64,000 nucleotides of DNA. Origin: Sitta carolinensis. Taxonomy: Eukaryota > Chordata > Aves > Passeriformes > Sittidae. Location: NCBI GenBank assembly GCA_032173965.1, contig CM063295.1, positions 3,596,001-3,660,000 on the forward strand. Direction: 5' to 3'. The position numbers were made by a program, and so were the translations under genes. Below, one piece after another: positions 48,001-59,580 of the stretch (position 1 is its first letter; each line of letters opens with the position of its first letter). A model generated the notes under the pieces. It did not search any database. It had not been told where the DNA came from and saw only the letters and a list, made by a program, of their open reading frames with translations.

Positions 48001-49294
48001 AGTGATTCCTCTATCCTTTAGTACAAAAATTTTTTTTTTTTTTTTTTGGAATCACAATGATTGGAGCCAGTAGGGCATAAATAGGCACCATGTGAAGGTT
48101 TGTGCCAGTCCTCAGTAAATCCTGGTTCTTGGGGGCTTGGTGCAGATGTACAGTTTGAAGTTTCAGTCTCTTGGGAGTCACTGACGCTTCCCCTGCATTG
48201 GGGGGTGGAATGTCACTGAACACATTCCAGAAAGAGCCTTCCTCCAGACAGACACTGATTTTCCCTGGGGTTTTCAATGTTTTCTGTGATACCATTTTCT
48301 GGGTTCTCCTGGTCCTGGTCTGCCTGGTTCTGTTAGGGCCATTGAGCCTGCAGCAAGCCCAGCTGCAAAGGCAGGGGAAGCTTGCCTGAAATGTCTTGAG
48401 ACAGAGTTTTCCTTCCCAGGTTTTTCCTTTTTTTTAAATTTCAGATTTTTCTTTGTTTAGTTAATGACAGGTAATCATTGCAGCAACCTGTGAAACAAGC
48501 ATTGTAACATCTGCATGTTATTCACAAGCCATTGATGCTGGGTGTAGAAGAGAAAAATATCTCCCACTGACTTCTCCCTCCTCCCAGTCTGGCACAGGGC
48601 TGTAGGACAGGAGACTGAGAGAACAGAGAGCAGCCTTAGAATAACTGATTATTGATAATGGGAAGTTAGAGTCAAACTTGGATTAATTTCCCATCTCAGC
48701 TCTTTGGCTGCTGCTGCTTTTAAAAGTTTTGGAGGTCTGATTTATGTGTGGGGTTTTGTGTGGAGTTTTCTTTGCATGTCTTGGGTTTATTTCACATCCT
48801 GCTGTCCAATCTCCTTGGCTCATCCAGTGGTTTTGTCAGGGAATATCTCTGTGGTGCTGCGGGCATGAAGCAAGCAAAACCAAAAAGGAAAAGGTGTTAT
48901 TTGTTTTTGTCATTTGGAAGATATTTAAGAATTCCATTGCCTGGAAGAGGAACAGCAAGAATTAACAGTCAGTTTTCTTCTTACGTAGAATTCTGTAATA
49001 TGACATCTCCAAGTATCATCATTCTGTGATGATATGGGGACAAATTATTTTCATTCTCTAACTTCCAAACCTATGTTTAGTTGTTTATTAACCCTTAAAG
49101 GCCTCAGATTCAGCAGCAGGATGGAGGTTTGCCTGTAAAAAGAGAAGAGGGGCCCTCCCAACAGATCCCAGATGTTCCAGGGGTTCGGTTACAGCCCTCC
49201 CTCTGTTACTGGCCAGGGCTTCAGGGAGGGTGCTGGGGAAGCAGCACTTACAGGGCAGAATAGGCTTTAAATGTAAACTCTGGTTGTGTTACTA

Positions 49295-49500
49295 GAATCA
49301 TGATTTATAGAAATTACAGATTCACTGAAGTGTCTGAGTTGGAACAGAAAAGAGCTCCACCCCTGCCATGGGCAGGGACACTCCAACCATCCCAGGCTGC
49401 TCCAAAGCCCAATGTCCATCCTGGCCTTGGGCACTGCCAGGGATCCAGGGGCAGCCCCAGCTGCTCTGGGCACCCTGTGCCAGGGCTGCCATCCTCCCAG
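49295..49500 (-). mobile_element. CR1 LINE 3' end, truncated
   Basis: In the + direction the segment reads as the reverse complement of the avian CR1 3' region. It starts with a degenerate run of the 3'-terminal motif (GAATCATGATTTATAGAAATTACAGA... region), then a GTCTGAGTTGGAACAGA block and the diagnostic CCCCTGCCATGGGCAGGGAC at about 49360-49379. These are followed by CCAGGCTGCTCCAAAGCCC, CTGGCCTTGGGCACTGCCAGG and CTCTGGGCACCCTGTGCCAG, all in CR1 order. The element is 5'-truncated near 49500-49530, as is usual for CR1, and has no reverse transcriptase. A GC-rich stretch continues to about 50100 without recognisable CR1 sequence. Confidence 0.85.
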
Positions 49501-52500
49501 TGTGGGATGGTGTCTTCTGTAAAACTAATGAGAAAATGCAGCTGAGCATGGCGGACTTCGGGAGGGACCACAAATGTAGTGAAAAAAAAAAAAACAAAAC
49601 AAAAAACAACCAGAGATATTACTGAAAAGGTAAAAGCCAAACTGTCTGTTGGCATGTCAGAAGAGTGCCTTCCTGGCAGAGAGGCTGAGTGGTGTGCTGG
49701 GCTGCTGGAGCAGTGCTGCTGGCCCCTGGGAGGGTCCCCCTGCCTGCTGGGTGCTGGGGGGGCCAGGCTGGAGCCCTGGGGCCAGTGTGACCTCCCGGGC
49801 CAGGGGGATGTGGCACTGCTCAGCCCAAAGAGGAGGGGCTCAGGGGAGCCTGGGCCAGGGGCCAGGGCCTTTCAGCAGTGCCTGGTGACAGCCAGAGGCA
49901 CAGCCTGGCACGGGGGCTGCCCTCTGCTCGGGAGGCATTTCCCTCGTGATGGGCTCCTGAGTCGAGGGCTGCTGAGCTGGGCAGGTTCTGGACTCCTGGG
50001 GCTGTGCCAGAGGTGCTGCACACTGTCCTGGGCAGCTCTGCAGTCCCTGCTGCGTGTCCAGAGGTCCTGTCCATCCTCAGCAGCCTCAGGGTTAATTGTG
50101 CAGCAGTGCCAGTGTTAGAGTTCATGTAACTAACTTCTTCAGGCCTCTTCCTGCAGCATCATTAAACACTTCAGCAGAGATGCAAGAAGAGAAAAGGAGA
50201 GGAGAGAATATTACTTTACAGGGAGTAGTGATTGACATAATTAAATTAGCTGAGAGTCATGCCCTTTCATTTATATCAGCAACTGCCCAGAGTGATCTCC
50301 AAGCATTTCAGGCTCCTACATGTTGATACATGTAGATAACATCTGTGCCACAACAGTTAGGGAATTTTGCCTTTTCCTTGTGTGAAGGATGAGCGTGGAA
50401 TTTAAATGAACAGAAAATATCCTTAACCAGACAACAAATGCACAGCAAACCTCCTAATAGCAAACATCATTTAGTGCCAGGGAGAGGTTTTCTCTGCTGG
50501 AGATCTTAAGAAAATATAAAAATAAATTAGCCCTACTCTGTCAAGGACAGCAGGAATAAAATTTGAACCTATCTTGGAGCGATGGAATGGAGGAGTGAAA
50601 TCTCAAGGTGCCCTTACTTAAACGCCTGTCTACAGACAAGGTTTAGGCTTCTCTTAGAAATTTGCATTGTCAGCTGAATGCATTGAAAAGATAACATTCC
50701 CATGCAGAACTGAGCAGGATATGAACTATTCTAAAACAGAATAACCTTATCTAAAAAAACCTCAACCAAGCGCAAACAAAAAATCCCCACAACCCAAAAC
50801 AATGTGTTCACTGTAGCCCAGTGTATCCAAACTGATTCCTTCTTTGCTTTTCCTTCTTTCCACCTACGCTCCTTGGCAGTAACACTTCTCTGAAAAAGAA
50901 TTTTCACTCTGCTGCTTTCCTTGCTGTGCTAATCACCTGTATCTGAAAATACATCTTCAAAATTGTTTTACTCTGACAGGTCAGCAGATAAAAGCTGGAT
51001 ACCAGGGGGTAAATGCACTCACTAATAGACTTTCTTTCTGTAACCTAAGCAATATTCCATAAAAAAAAAACCTTGGGTCATCATTGGTGTTAGGTTTGAA
51101 AATATTACTGGAAAATGAAGTCCTGTACTTTGTTGCTGGAGATGAGACTTTTTTTTTTTTTTTTCTGTAGGTTCTGGTTTTCTTGTCTCTCAGTTAATTT
51201 ATGTGATAATTACCACCACAGTTGACTGACCAAAATCTTTAATGATAAAGCTCTAGGAGCCCAGGCACCATGGTGGGAGTGAGCTATTAGTGCCTCTACG
51301 TGTGAGACACACAGAGTGCTTTGCCTTCTCCTCTTTTCCTTCAGCAGAGTCACTCCCTGGGAGCTCAGATGTCACAAAACCCTGCCTGCTCCTCCATCCG
51401 AGCTGTGGCTGGGTTGCTGTGCCAGGCTGTAGCATTTCCATCCTGCTGATCCCACCACTTTCTGCAGTACCACACCCTGGCTGGGAGGTCAGAGCTTTGC
51501 AAAGAGGCTGCTCTGCTGCAGGAGCCTCAGAGCCGGCTGGGCAGTGCGAGCTCTGAAACATGCTGAGTTATGCTGATGTGCACAAAAGGCAGACTTGGCC
51601 ATATTTCCATCTTTTTCACACTTTATGGCTTATAGTCTAACAGTGCTGTGCTATATATTATCTGTAAAAGGCGATTTCCCAGGTTGAACTTAAGAATTAC
51701 TGAATTATTGATGCATTCTAAGCATGCATTAATGGCTCGGATGTGAATTTCTATATTTAACTTAGCCACTAATATTCTGGGCCTGCCTAGGAAAGAGTGT
51801 GGTCAATTATTTTTCCCATTATCTCATGTTTGTTTCAGTAAAAACATGATTTATAGTCATCTGATTTATTGAAATATGGGGAATTTTTGGCAATTTTAGT
51901 ATTGTAGAACAGAATGTGTTTATTAATTGCCATGACCTAAGGATGACTCGAATCAAAATGTTGCCCTTGCTAATAGCTGAATGCCTGCACACAAAAAACA
52001 AACAAAAAAAACACCTCAAAATGATCTCTGAAATTATTGAGCCATTGGTTGTTTCAGAGCAGTAATATCACAGCTTCAACAAAATTCTTCACTGTGGAGC
52101 CTGCTACGAAAGACTCCAGAATCTCCCAGTGTGTTCTACTGGGGCTTAAATAATCCTCTTGGTAATGAAATCCTGGCATAAGCATGACTATAAAGATAAT
52201 ATTGTTTTTCCTGTTGGCTGGATCAGGCAGCTTCTCTGGCTGGAAATGAATTGTGTTTTGAGGAGTTAGTTTTGTTCCCATCAGCGGGCCCTGATGTGCT
52301 GACTGGGCAGCTGTGGGAGCGCTGGGACTGACACTCAGGAGGGGAGGAGGGCACTGGAGGGGCAGCCCTGCTGCCTGGGTGACTCTGGGTGTGCAGGACA
52401 TGCCTGGGGATCTCACACAGCACCAGGAGAGTCAGGAAGGAGCTGCTGCAGCCTCCTTCCCACTCTTGGCCTTTTCTGCTTAAAAAACCTCCCAAAACCT

Positions 52501-55325
52501 TGAAATCTTAATTTTACACAGCCAGTCAGGGGCTAGGAAATTGATTGTCAATGCTGATATCAACTTAAGATTGCTTTTAAAATCCACACCCTATTTCCAG
52601 CAGCCAGTGCACGGTAGCCAAGGTCTGAAAAGCAGAGTGCCAGCAGGATTCTCGTGCCCAGGCCAGCAACAGGGCAAGTTTTCTTTGAGACACTTCATGA
52701 AAGTGGTTTCTCTGGCACCAGTGTTTGTACTGGTGCCAGAAGCCTTTCTGTGACAACAAGGCATGAAATTCCCCTCCAGCCTGGCATCTAGCTGGATTTG
52801 CTCAGTGTGGTAGGGTCAGCCAATTAAGTAATACAAAGTGATTTTCAGCAAGTTTAACTCACCTTATCTAGCTGATATTCTCACCACTCTGATACCCTTT
52901 GCTTTTCAGTGATTTTTTTTTTTCCCTTATGTAAAAAAACCTGGACTTTGCTCCTAATGAAACACTGTTCTGTCACTGAGGATGGGATGTGGACTTGTGG
53001 AATCAGACTCCAGTGTGTAAAGCTAAGGGACAGATGAGCTATTTTAACATTCCCTGGAGAACTACTGCTCTGAAGGTAGGCTGCAGGTAATAAAAGCTGG
53101 TGTGTGTTTTTTTGGGCAGAAGAAGGGAGAAAAAAACCCTTTGATTTTATTTATTCTTGGAGCATTGATTATAGGGGTGCTCAGTCTGTCCTTTAGGGAT
53201 GCTCCATAAAGTCTTGGCACTTCCTAGCTAATTTCTGGTTTTAAAAAGCCTTAAAAACCAAACCCAACAAAGGCAGCCACACCCTAACAAGCCCATCCAC
53301 TGCAACTACCAACCTCACTGGCCTTGAGAATAAATCCCCTGCTACATTTTTTAACCAGAAAAATGAAATTTACAATTGCAGCACTTTTATTAAGCTTGAA
53401 AATGTGATCCCCACCTCCCATTGGCCGCCTTCCATACAAATGAAGGGTCATTTGAAAGAATTGGTGTAATTTGGTACCTTAGGAAAACATGGTGGTAAGG
53501 AGTTGTTTCTGGTACATTCTTCGTGTTCTCACTGGGTTGGCAACTTTTAATACTCCTTGTGAGAAAGGCATCAAAGCCTGAAGGATGAAACAAAAAGAGG
53601 GAGAGAATAAGCTCAATATTGTTGGAACAGACTTTTTCTTGAGGCTGTTTTCACACTTCCTCAGGCAATAAGATTTAAAAAAAAAAGTAGTCTCTAACAT
53701 GAAGCCCACTTCTGGAGTCTGATAAGATAAAGCTAGACAGGCCAAGAAATCTTTATTTCTCTGCAAAGTTATTGGTTCATATCTCATGTCCACAGATTTC
53801 AAAGAAGAAATTGATCTGGCTTTCAGACAAAGCATTTTTACAATGCTGATTGTCAAGCACGGGTTAATTTGCTGAGTTCTTTTCCCCCCTCAATGTGTTT
53901 TTGTTGTGGGGCTTTTATCAGGTTTATATGAAAATATGTCTTCGTTCTGCTTTGAAGTTTGTTTTTACACATTAATATGAAAACACATACTACAAGTATT
54001 TCTTAGCTATGTAGGCACTAATCTAATCGTGCCACTACAGTTTGTAAGATAATGTATTTCCTCTTTCATCATTGGGTTTAGACTTACTCTTTAAAAATAG
54101 AAAGGGAAAAAGGAGATAGAAGACAAGACTTTGCTAAGCTGAGAGAACATGAAATTTTTTTTTCCCTCCTTGTCTTCCTAAACCTACCTAAGTAATCCTC
54201 TGACAGGAGAGATGCCAGGAAAAAGTGCAGAAATACTCATGTAATGACCTTTGCTATTAAAATTAACGTGTGCCTCCTGCACCTGTTCAGAAATGGTTTA
54301 ACATTCTTCTGCCTGACTTCAGAAACACTGGGTAATTAAACAGTACTTTCAGTGAAGGTCAACTCTGAATTAGTAGTTCATTAAATTATTTGTCATGCTG
54401 AATGTTACTCCTGGTCACCAGAAGTAGTGAATTCAAACAAAGAGCAGAGGAATGTAGTCTCTGTGCTCTCATTGCTGGGGAAATTGGTGTCTGTGCTGTT
54501 AGGTCAGCCAGCGGGGAGGAGCCCTTGTGCCCAGCACAGAAAATCCTTGTTTGCCCAGGGATTGGTAGGGGTGGCATGCTCAGAAATATCTCAGGAGTGT
54601 GCTGCCTGCTCTTGTTTTAGAATATGTGTGCAATAGCTCCACTGTCCAGTTCAGGCCCTGGAAAATGAGTTTGTGTTGGCAAGGATTTCTCTTGTAGTGT
54701 CTCACCTTTTACACCAGCTACAAGGAGGACCTTTGCCTATTTATTGTGATTTTATGTGGTGGTAAAAGTTTGAGACAGAACAAATTATGACTTAGACATC
54801 CCCAGATTTAAAGCACCTGCAGAAACAAACCCAATTATGAAATGGATAATTAAAGCTGACTGTAAATACTGCAGTGTGCTCTGGGATGTGACCACTTGGC
54901 ATCAGGTTTTCTTGCAAGTGAGAAAACCCAGGGCACAGGGCAGCAGTGTATTTCTGTGAAGTTCTGATCTGGCTGTTCTCTCTCGCATTTCCAGCCCTGG
55001 TCTTCAGCAGTTTCCCCATAAGGATGGTGACCAGGGCCCAGTGCTGCTCCTTGGGCCTGTAGCACTCACAGCTGTAACAAAACTAGATGCAGACACAATG
55101 CACACTCTGTCTGCCACCCAGATTTCACATTTTCTGTCGTTGCACTGTTTTCTGTCCAGAGTGCACACGTTCTTTAGTTCCTTTAATACTTGAGGAGGGC
55201 TTTTGTTTCAAATTCATGGGGATTCAGGGTTATAACCTGTGCTAATGCACCCTCAGTTTGATCAGAAACTCTGGCAGGTGCCAGGATGTTCCCTGGTGGC
55301 TCTGAGTCCCTGGCAGCAGACCCAG
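49501..55325. other. Unique non-coding DNA
   Basis: The first 600 bases are GC-rich (to about 50100) and carry a 179-codon frame with no domain. The remainder is AT-rich. A candidate conserved-looking block lies at about 50220-50310. The perfect hairpin at 52711-52740 and T-runs near 51148-51164 and 52915-52923 are the main structural features. No gene recognised. Confidence 0.5.
52711..52740. repeat. Perfect hairpin, 12-bp arms, 6-base loop
   Basis: TCTGGCACCAGT and its exact reverse complement ACTGGTGCCAGA flank GTTTGT. Pairing stops abruptly at the outer edges. It is too short for a canonical microRNA precursor. Confidence 0.9.
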
Positions 55326-55330
55326 AGAAT

Positions 55331-55971
55331 GTCCCTGCCTCCCTCTGTCTGTCCCTGCCTCCCTCTCGTCTCTGTCTGCCCTGCCTCCCTCTGCCTGTCC
55401 CTGCCTCCCTCTGTCTGTCCCTGCCTCCCTCTGTCTGTCCCTGCCTCCCTCTGTCTGTCCCTGCCTCCCTCTGTCTGTCCCTGCCTCCCTCTGTCTGTCC
55501 CTGCCTCCCTCTGCTGTCCCTGCACCCCTCTGTCTGTCCCTGCACCCCTCTGCCTGTCCCTGCCCCCTCTGTCTGTCCTGCCTCCCTCTGTCTGTCCCTG
55601 CCCCCTCTGCCTGTCCCTGCCTCCCTCTGTCTGTCCCTGCACCCCTCTGTCTGTCCCTGCCTCCCTCTGTCTGTCCCTGCCTCCCTCTGTCTGTCCCTGC
55701 ACCCCTCTGTCTGTCCCTGCACCCCTCTGTCTGTCCCTGCACCCCTCTGTCTGTCCCTGCACCCTCTGTCTGTCCCTGCCTCCCTCTGCTGTCCCTGCCT
55801 CCCTCTGTCTGTCCCTGCACCCCTCTGTCTGTCCCTGCCTCCCTCTGTCTGACCTCCCTGCCTCCCTCTGTCTGTCCCTGCCTCCCTCTGCCTGTCCCTG
55901 CACCCTCTGTCTGTCCCTGCATCCCTCTGCTGTCCCTGCCTCCTCTGTCTGTCCCTGCATCCCTGTCTGTG
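55331..55971 (+). repeat. Minisatellite C, 20-bp unit, about 32 copies
   Basis: The unit is CTGCCTCCCTCTGTCTGTCC with two main variants, CCTCCCTC and CACCCCTC, plus one- and two-base deletions. The + strand is strongly pyrimidine-rich, with G only at two or three positions per unit. Because 20 is not a multiple of three and no stop appears in any phase, frames of 188 to 274 codons stay open on both strands. They encode Cys/Leu/Pro/Ser-rich (plus) or Arg/Gly/Gln/Thr-rich (minus) repeats that I regard as artefacts. Variant units are interspersed along the array. Confidence 0.95.
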
Positions 55972-57825
55972 GTGCTCTGGAGCTGCCCTTGCAGGGACAG
56001 GAGGCACTGGGTGTGCCTGGATTAAAACTGAGCCACAAACAGCTGTGAGACCTCTGCAATATTTATCATACTGTACTTATAATGAAACCCTGCTATTGGT
56101 AATTGCTAGGAGATTAAACCTTTCCAAAGACACCCTTAGTGAATGCTGATGCCCTTCTTGGCAGAGAGGAGATGTTAAGAGAGCTGGGGAGGGAAGAGAA
56201 GGAAAACCTTTCAGTGTTCAGGGGGTGTGATACCAGAGAAAACCTCATTATTCCTTCAAGGCGCCAGCACAGGAGTTTTATAGGCCAGATCAATCTACAG
56301 ATGCTCTCTGAAAGAGAATTATTCCAGGATATGTGAAATTCTTCAGGTCTGAACCTTGGTCTGCTCTTGAGGATCTGGGTTGGCATTGTTTGTTGAACAC
56401 CTTCTGCTGTGGTATTTACAGGGGAAGGAAGAAAGCTCTGCACTAACGAGATGCTGAGGTTGTTACATTCTTGACATCATTCCTAAGGATGATCCTGACC
56501 CCTTTGGCTCCCCACGTGTGTCAGCACAGGTTCAGGAAGGAATTTTGCCTTGTGCTGGCTCTGCCCCTCCGGTTGGAGGGGTTTCTGCCAGCACTCCTCC
56601 TTCTCCTGGTGTTTCCTCTTGCTCAGGAGGGGACTGGTGGGTGCAGGAGCCTTCAGCAGCTGCCACCTCCCTTGGGGCTGGGCTGCCTTCAGATGCTCTG
56701 CCCAGAAAATGCATTAAACAGGGCAGAACATGCAAAGTGTGCATTTTACAGGAAATTCAACCCCTTTCCAAAAAGACACTTTGGGAGAGGAGTCTGTGTT
56801 AACACCCCACGTTACAGTGGGACAGGAGGGCAAGGTTTCTCCACCAGAGCACTCCTGATGCAGGCACAGGGAGGACTTTGGGCTATATTTGTGTCAGTGA
56901 ACTCTGCCACAGCCAGCAGAATCCCTTGGAAGGGTGGGTAATCCAGATTTCCATGGCCAGAGAAGGATTTTCTATCCGAAGTGCAGTGGGCTGGAGGCTG
57001 TCAGTGCACTCGGGCTGTCCTGGTGGGTGGGAATGTCCAGTGGCTCGAGGTGGCAGCAGAGCTGTCCTGAGGTGTTCCCCCAGGGAAGCTGCTGTGGGTG
57101 ACAACCCAATAACTGCAACCTGTTCCTCTGTGCATGAAGAATATAAGGCAGAGATGAAGTGTTGGCTCTTAATCAATGCCCCATGCTAACGTGTACATGG
57201 TAGCACAGTCCAAACCCCACGTGTCCCTATATATTTTAATATCTATTATCTACATATGTTGCAAAAAACTCATGCAGAACAAACAAGGGAATAAGTGAAG
57301 AATTCCACATAGTTGAAATGGGAAACCTGATAAATGGATGATACAAATTAACAACTTCTTTCTGTCTGGTTTCTTGAATAAGAATAGTTACATTTTATTA
57401 ATGTATATTCAGACAAAGATAAAGCCACACACTTTAAATAAATCAATTGCTTTTAGAAATAGTATTAAAACAAAGTAGAAAAGGGTATTTTAGATGATCA
57501 AGAAAAAGGCAACTTCAAAAAATCTTTGCAAGGCTCGCTGAACAGATATTAAATTTTCTGTGGGCTTTGTAAATCTATGTCCATTAGAAACTCCCAAACT
57601 CTAAATGACTTCTAAATTATATATCCTGTGAGGGTAAAATAAACCCCAAGTTTTCATTTATATATATATTAAAATTACAGCTGAGATCAACGATTTTATT
57701 GTAGTGCCTCAATCCCATTAACATTGAGAGAAGTTAGATATTTAGATATCTTTGTGGAGAAATCCTACAAAATGAGGTTTTTAATGGACAATTTAATGAA
57801 AGCAGTGCTGTGTGTGCAACAGCTG

Positions 57826-57827
<2 letters not shown>

Positions 57828-57858
<31 letters not shown>
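57828..57858 (+). repeat. Poly(A) tract, 31 A
   Basis: Thirty-one uninterrupted A residues, the longest homopolymer in the window. The sequence to its left shows no recognisable gene, SINE or LINE 3' end and no obvious flanking duplication, so retrocopy origin is not supported. The purity of the run suggests recent slippage or an assembly-sensitive site. Confidence 0.9.
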
Positions 57859-57859
<1 letters not shown>

Positions 57860-59186
57860 CAGGCAAACCCCTGGAAAAAAATGGAGCAAAGAGGACTAGG
57901 AAACAATTCTGAAGATTTCACGTTATGAAATCAATTTAGGAAGGGGAAATACTGTGTGAGCAGAGTGAGGAGGAGCCGGGGGTGTGCAGCCTCCTCAGCC
58001 CCTCTGTCTCTGCCTGTGCTGGGGCTGATTGCACCAGGCTGTGCTGGCCTGGCCCCCAGCCCTGCTGGGGCTGGACCTGAGCTGGGATTCCACCCCTGCC
58101 CCTCCCATCCCACTGCTGCTGCGGGGTGTTCTCAAGGAAACGGGGAGCAGGCAGCAATCTGTGAGTGTCAGGTAACATCTGTTAGCTGAAAAGTCACCCT
58201 GCTGATGCCCTGAGTGCCGGGTTGTAAAATGATAATTGAAACACCTCACAATATTTTATAGAATGGCCCTGTTATCTGTGCTGTATAAAAACGCAGGCAA
58301 AGGTTTTCCTGAAATATGCTTAATGAAAATGAGGGATGTACTGGGTCTGAGAGGCAACTGGAAGGAATGTTGCTGTAGAGAATTTACTCCTCCACTTCTG
58401 GGTTTTCTGTGTGTTGTCTGCAAGCCACCACTGGCAGGGAAGCACTGCTCTGATTTCCTCAGCAGCACTGATGTTCCCGATGTCTTTACTTCAGGCCCCT
58501 GGGAATGCTCTGGTAACAGCTCCGTGCTGTGGAGGGACAATGAGGAAACTTTGCTGCCATGCAGTTGTTGTCTGCAAGGCCAGAGTGAGTCAACACTTGC
58601 TTGTGTGATGTTCTGTGTGCTTGTGACTGTATTTCTGAATTCCCTGAAAAAAGGTTCCTTGAAGAAATTTAGGAATTGCCTGGGAAGAAGAAAAGTCTTG
58701 CTATGAATTTTTCAGGAAATCCTGTCATGATTGATCTCTGTTTATCCTTGAAATTTGTGTTCCCAGACAGATTTTCCCCATGTTAAAGAAATGATTCTGT
58801 AGGAAAGAACAGAATGTCTGAAGAGAACAGCAAACATGCACCTAAAATGGGAATTTAGTTATGATGGTTGTGTGCTGTGCTTGCATCTGTGTTTCTAAGA
58901 GCTGCTTTGATTCTCTACCAGTCTCTTCTTAGAATAAACCAGCATGTTTAGAAAGGCATTGACTCATGGCAGAGCTAAAACTGACAACAGATAAATGTAA
59001 CTCCTTCCATTAACAATAATGGAGTTTGTGTTGTACCATTATCATGGTTGGAAAGCCTGTCAAGAAAGGAAAAGAAGGAAAAAAAAAAAAAACACTGCAC
59101 AGCATTGATTTATATAGTTTTTATGTCAAGAACACGTGTTGGTGATCCCAGCTGGACCATGAAGGGCACAGGAATTCCATTGCCAA

Positions 59187-59217
59187 GATTTAGGTGCTTT
59201 TTGAAAGCACCTAAATC
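59187..59217. repeat. Perfect hairpin, 14-bp arms, 3-base loop
   Basis: GATTTAGGTGCTTT and its exact reverse complement AAAGCACCTAAATC flank TTG. The outer bases do not pair. A 14-bp perfect stem with a 3-base loop is very unlikely by chance in 64 kb. Confidence 0.92.
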
Positions 59218-59436
59218 AGGTTTTGAGGCAAGGGTTAAAGTTAAATCATGACAACACACAGAAAATAAAGTGTGTAATGAGAAGAAAGGATACTAGGGAG
59301 AGGTCAGAAAAAGAATTTCTTTAACATCAGAAATCCTTTATAGAATAAAAGGGACACAATAAAATATGTTTAAGTCCAAGGGAGTAGCTGATGTCAGGCA
59401 ATGGGAGAATCTCCTGTGAACTTTTAGGTTGCACAC

Positions 59437-59580
59437 TGAAAATCCATCAGCTCAGCTGGTGAGAGCACAGTGCTGATATCACCAAGGTCATGGATTTGAG
59501 CTGTGTGTGGGTGGTGCACTGAGGAGCTGGACTCAGAAATCCCTGTGGGTCCCTTCCAGCTTAGAATATCCTGGGAAATG
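59437..59580 (+). mobile_element. tRNA-Ile-derived SINE with CR1-like tail (TguSINE1-type)
   Basis: The 5' part (about 59439-59512) follows tRNA-Ile along its length. It has an A-box-like CAGCTCAGCTGG, a D-arm continuation GAGAGC, an anticodon region GTGCTGATATCACC where tRNA-Ile has GTGCTAATAACGCC, the block CAAGGTC, and a degenerate B box GGATTTGAGCTG. The 3' part (about 59518-59578) reads GAGCTGGACTCAGAAATCC, then GTGGGTCCCTTCCAGC and AGAATATCCTGG, which is the 3' end of avian CR1. A tRNA head joined to a CR1 tail is the layout of the songbird TguSINE1 group, copied in trans by CR1. Mutations in both promoter boxes indicate an inactive, fairly old copy. Confidence 0.8.

Larger units (their letters stand above)
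41279..49290. other. Unique non-coding DNA
   Basis: AT-rich, no gene recognised. Contents include a TA run (41467-41481), long T and A tracts (about 45024-45044, 46345-46361, 48029-48048), and an AT-rich, TAATTA-containing block at about 45855-45945 that has the look of conserved regulatory DNA. A CpG-bearing patch lies at 44280-44440. No frame above about 140 codons and no domain seen. Confidence 0.5.
55972..59430. other. Unique non-coding DNA
   Basis: No gene recognised. Two 156-codon frames (56471-56941 and 58236-58706, both plus) lack domains and splice-supported structure. A patch at about 57960-58140 is GC-rich. The A31 tract at 57828-57858 and the perfect hairpin at 59187-59217 are listed separately. 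Confidence 0.5.

Noticed and set aside
55183..56007. 274-codon Arg/Gly/Gln-rich ORF on the minus strand
   Set aside because: An artefact of the 20-bp minisatellite C, which is stop-free in every phase and gives similar ORFs in several frames.
59439..59512. Possible functional tRNA-Ile gene
   Set aside because: Both promoter boxes and the acceptor stem are mutated, and a CR1-type tail follows directly, so it is a SINE.
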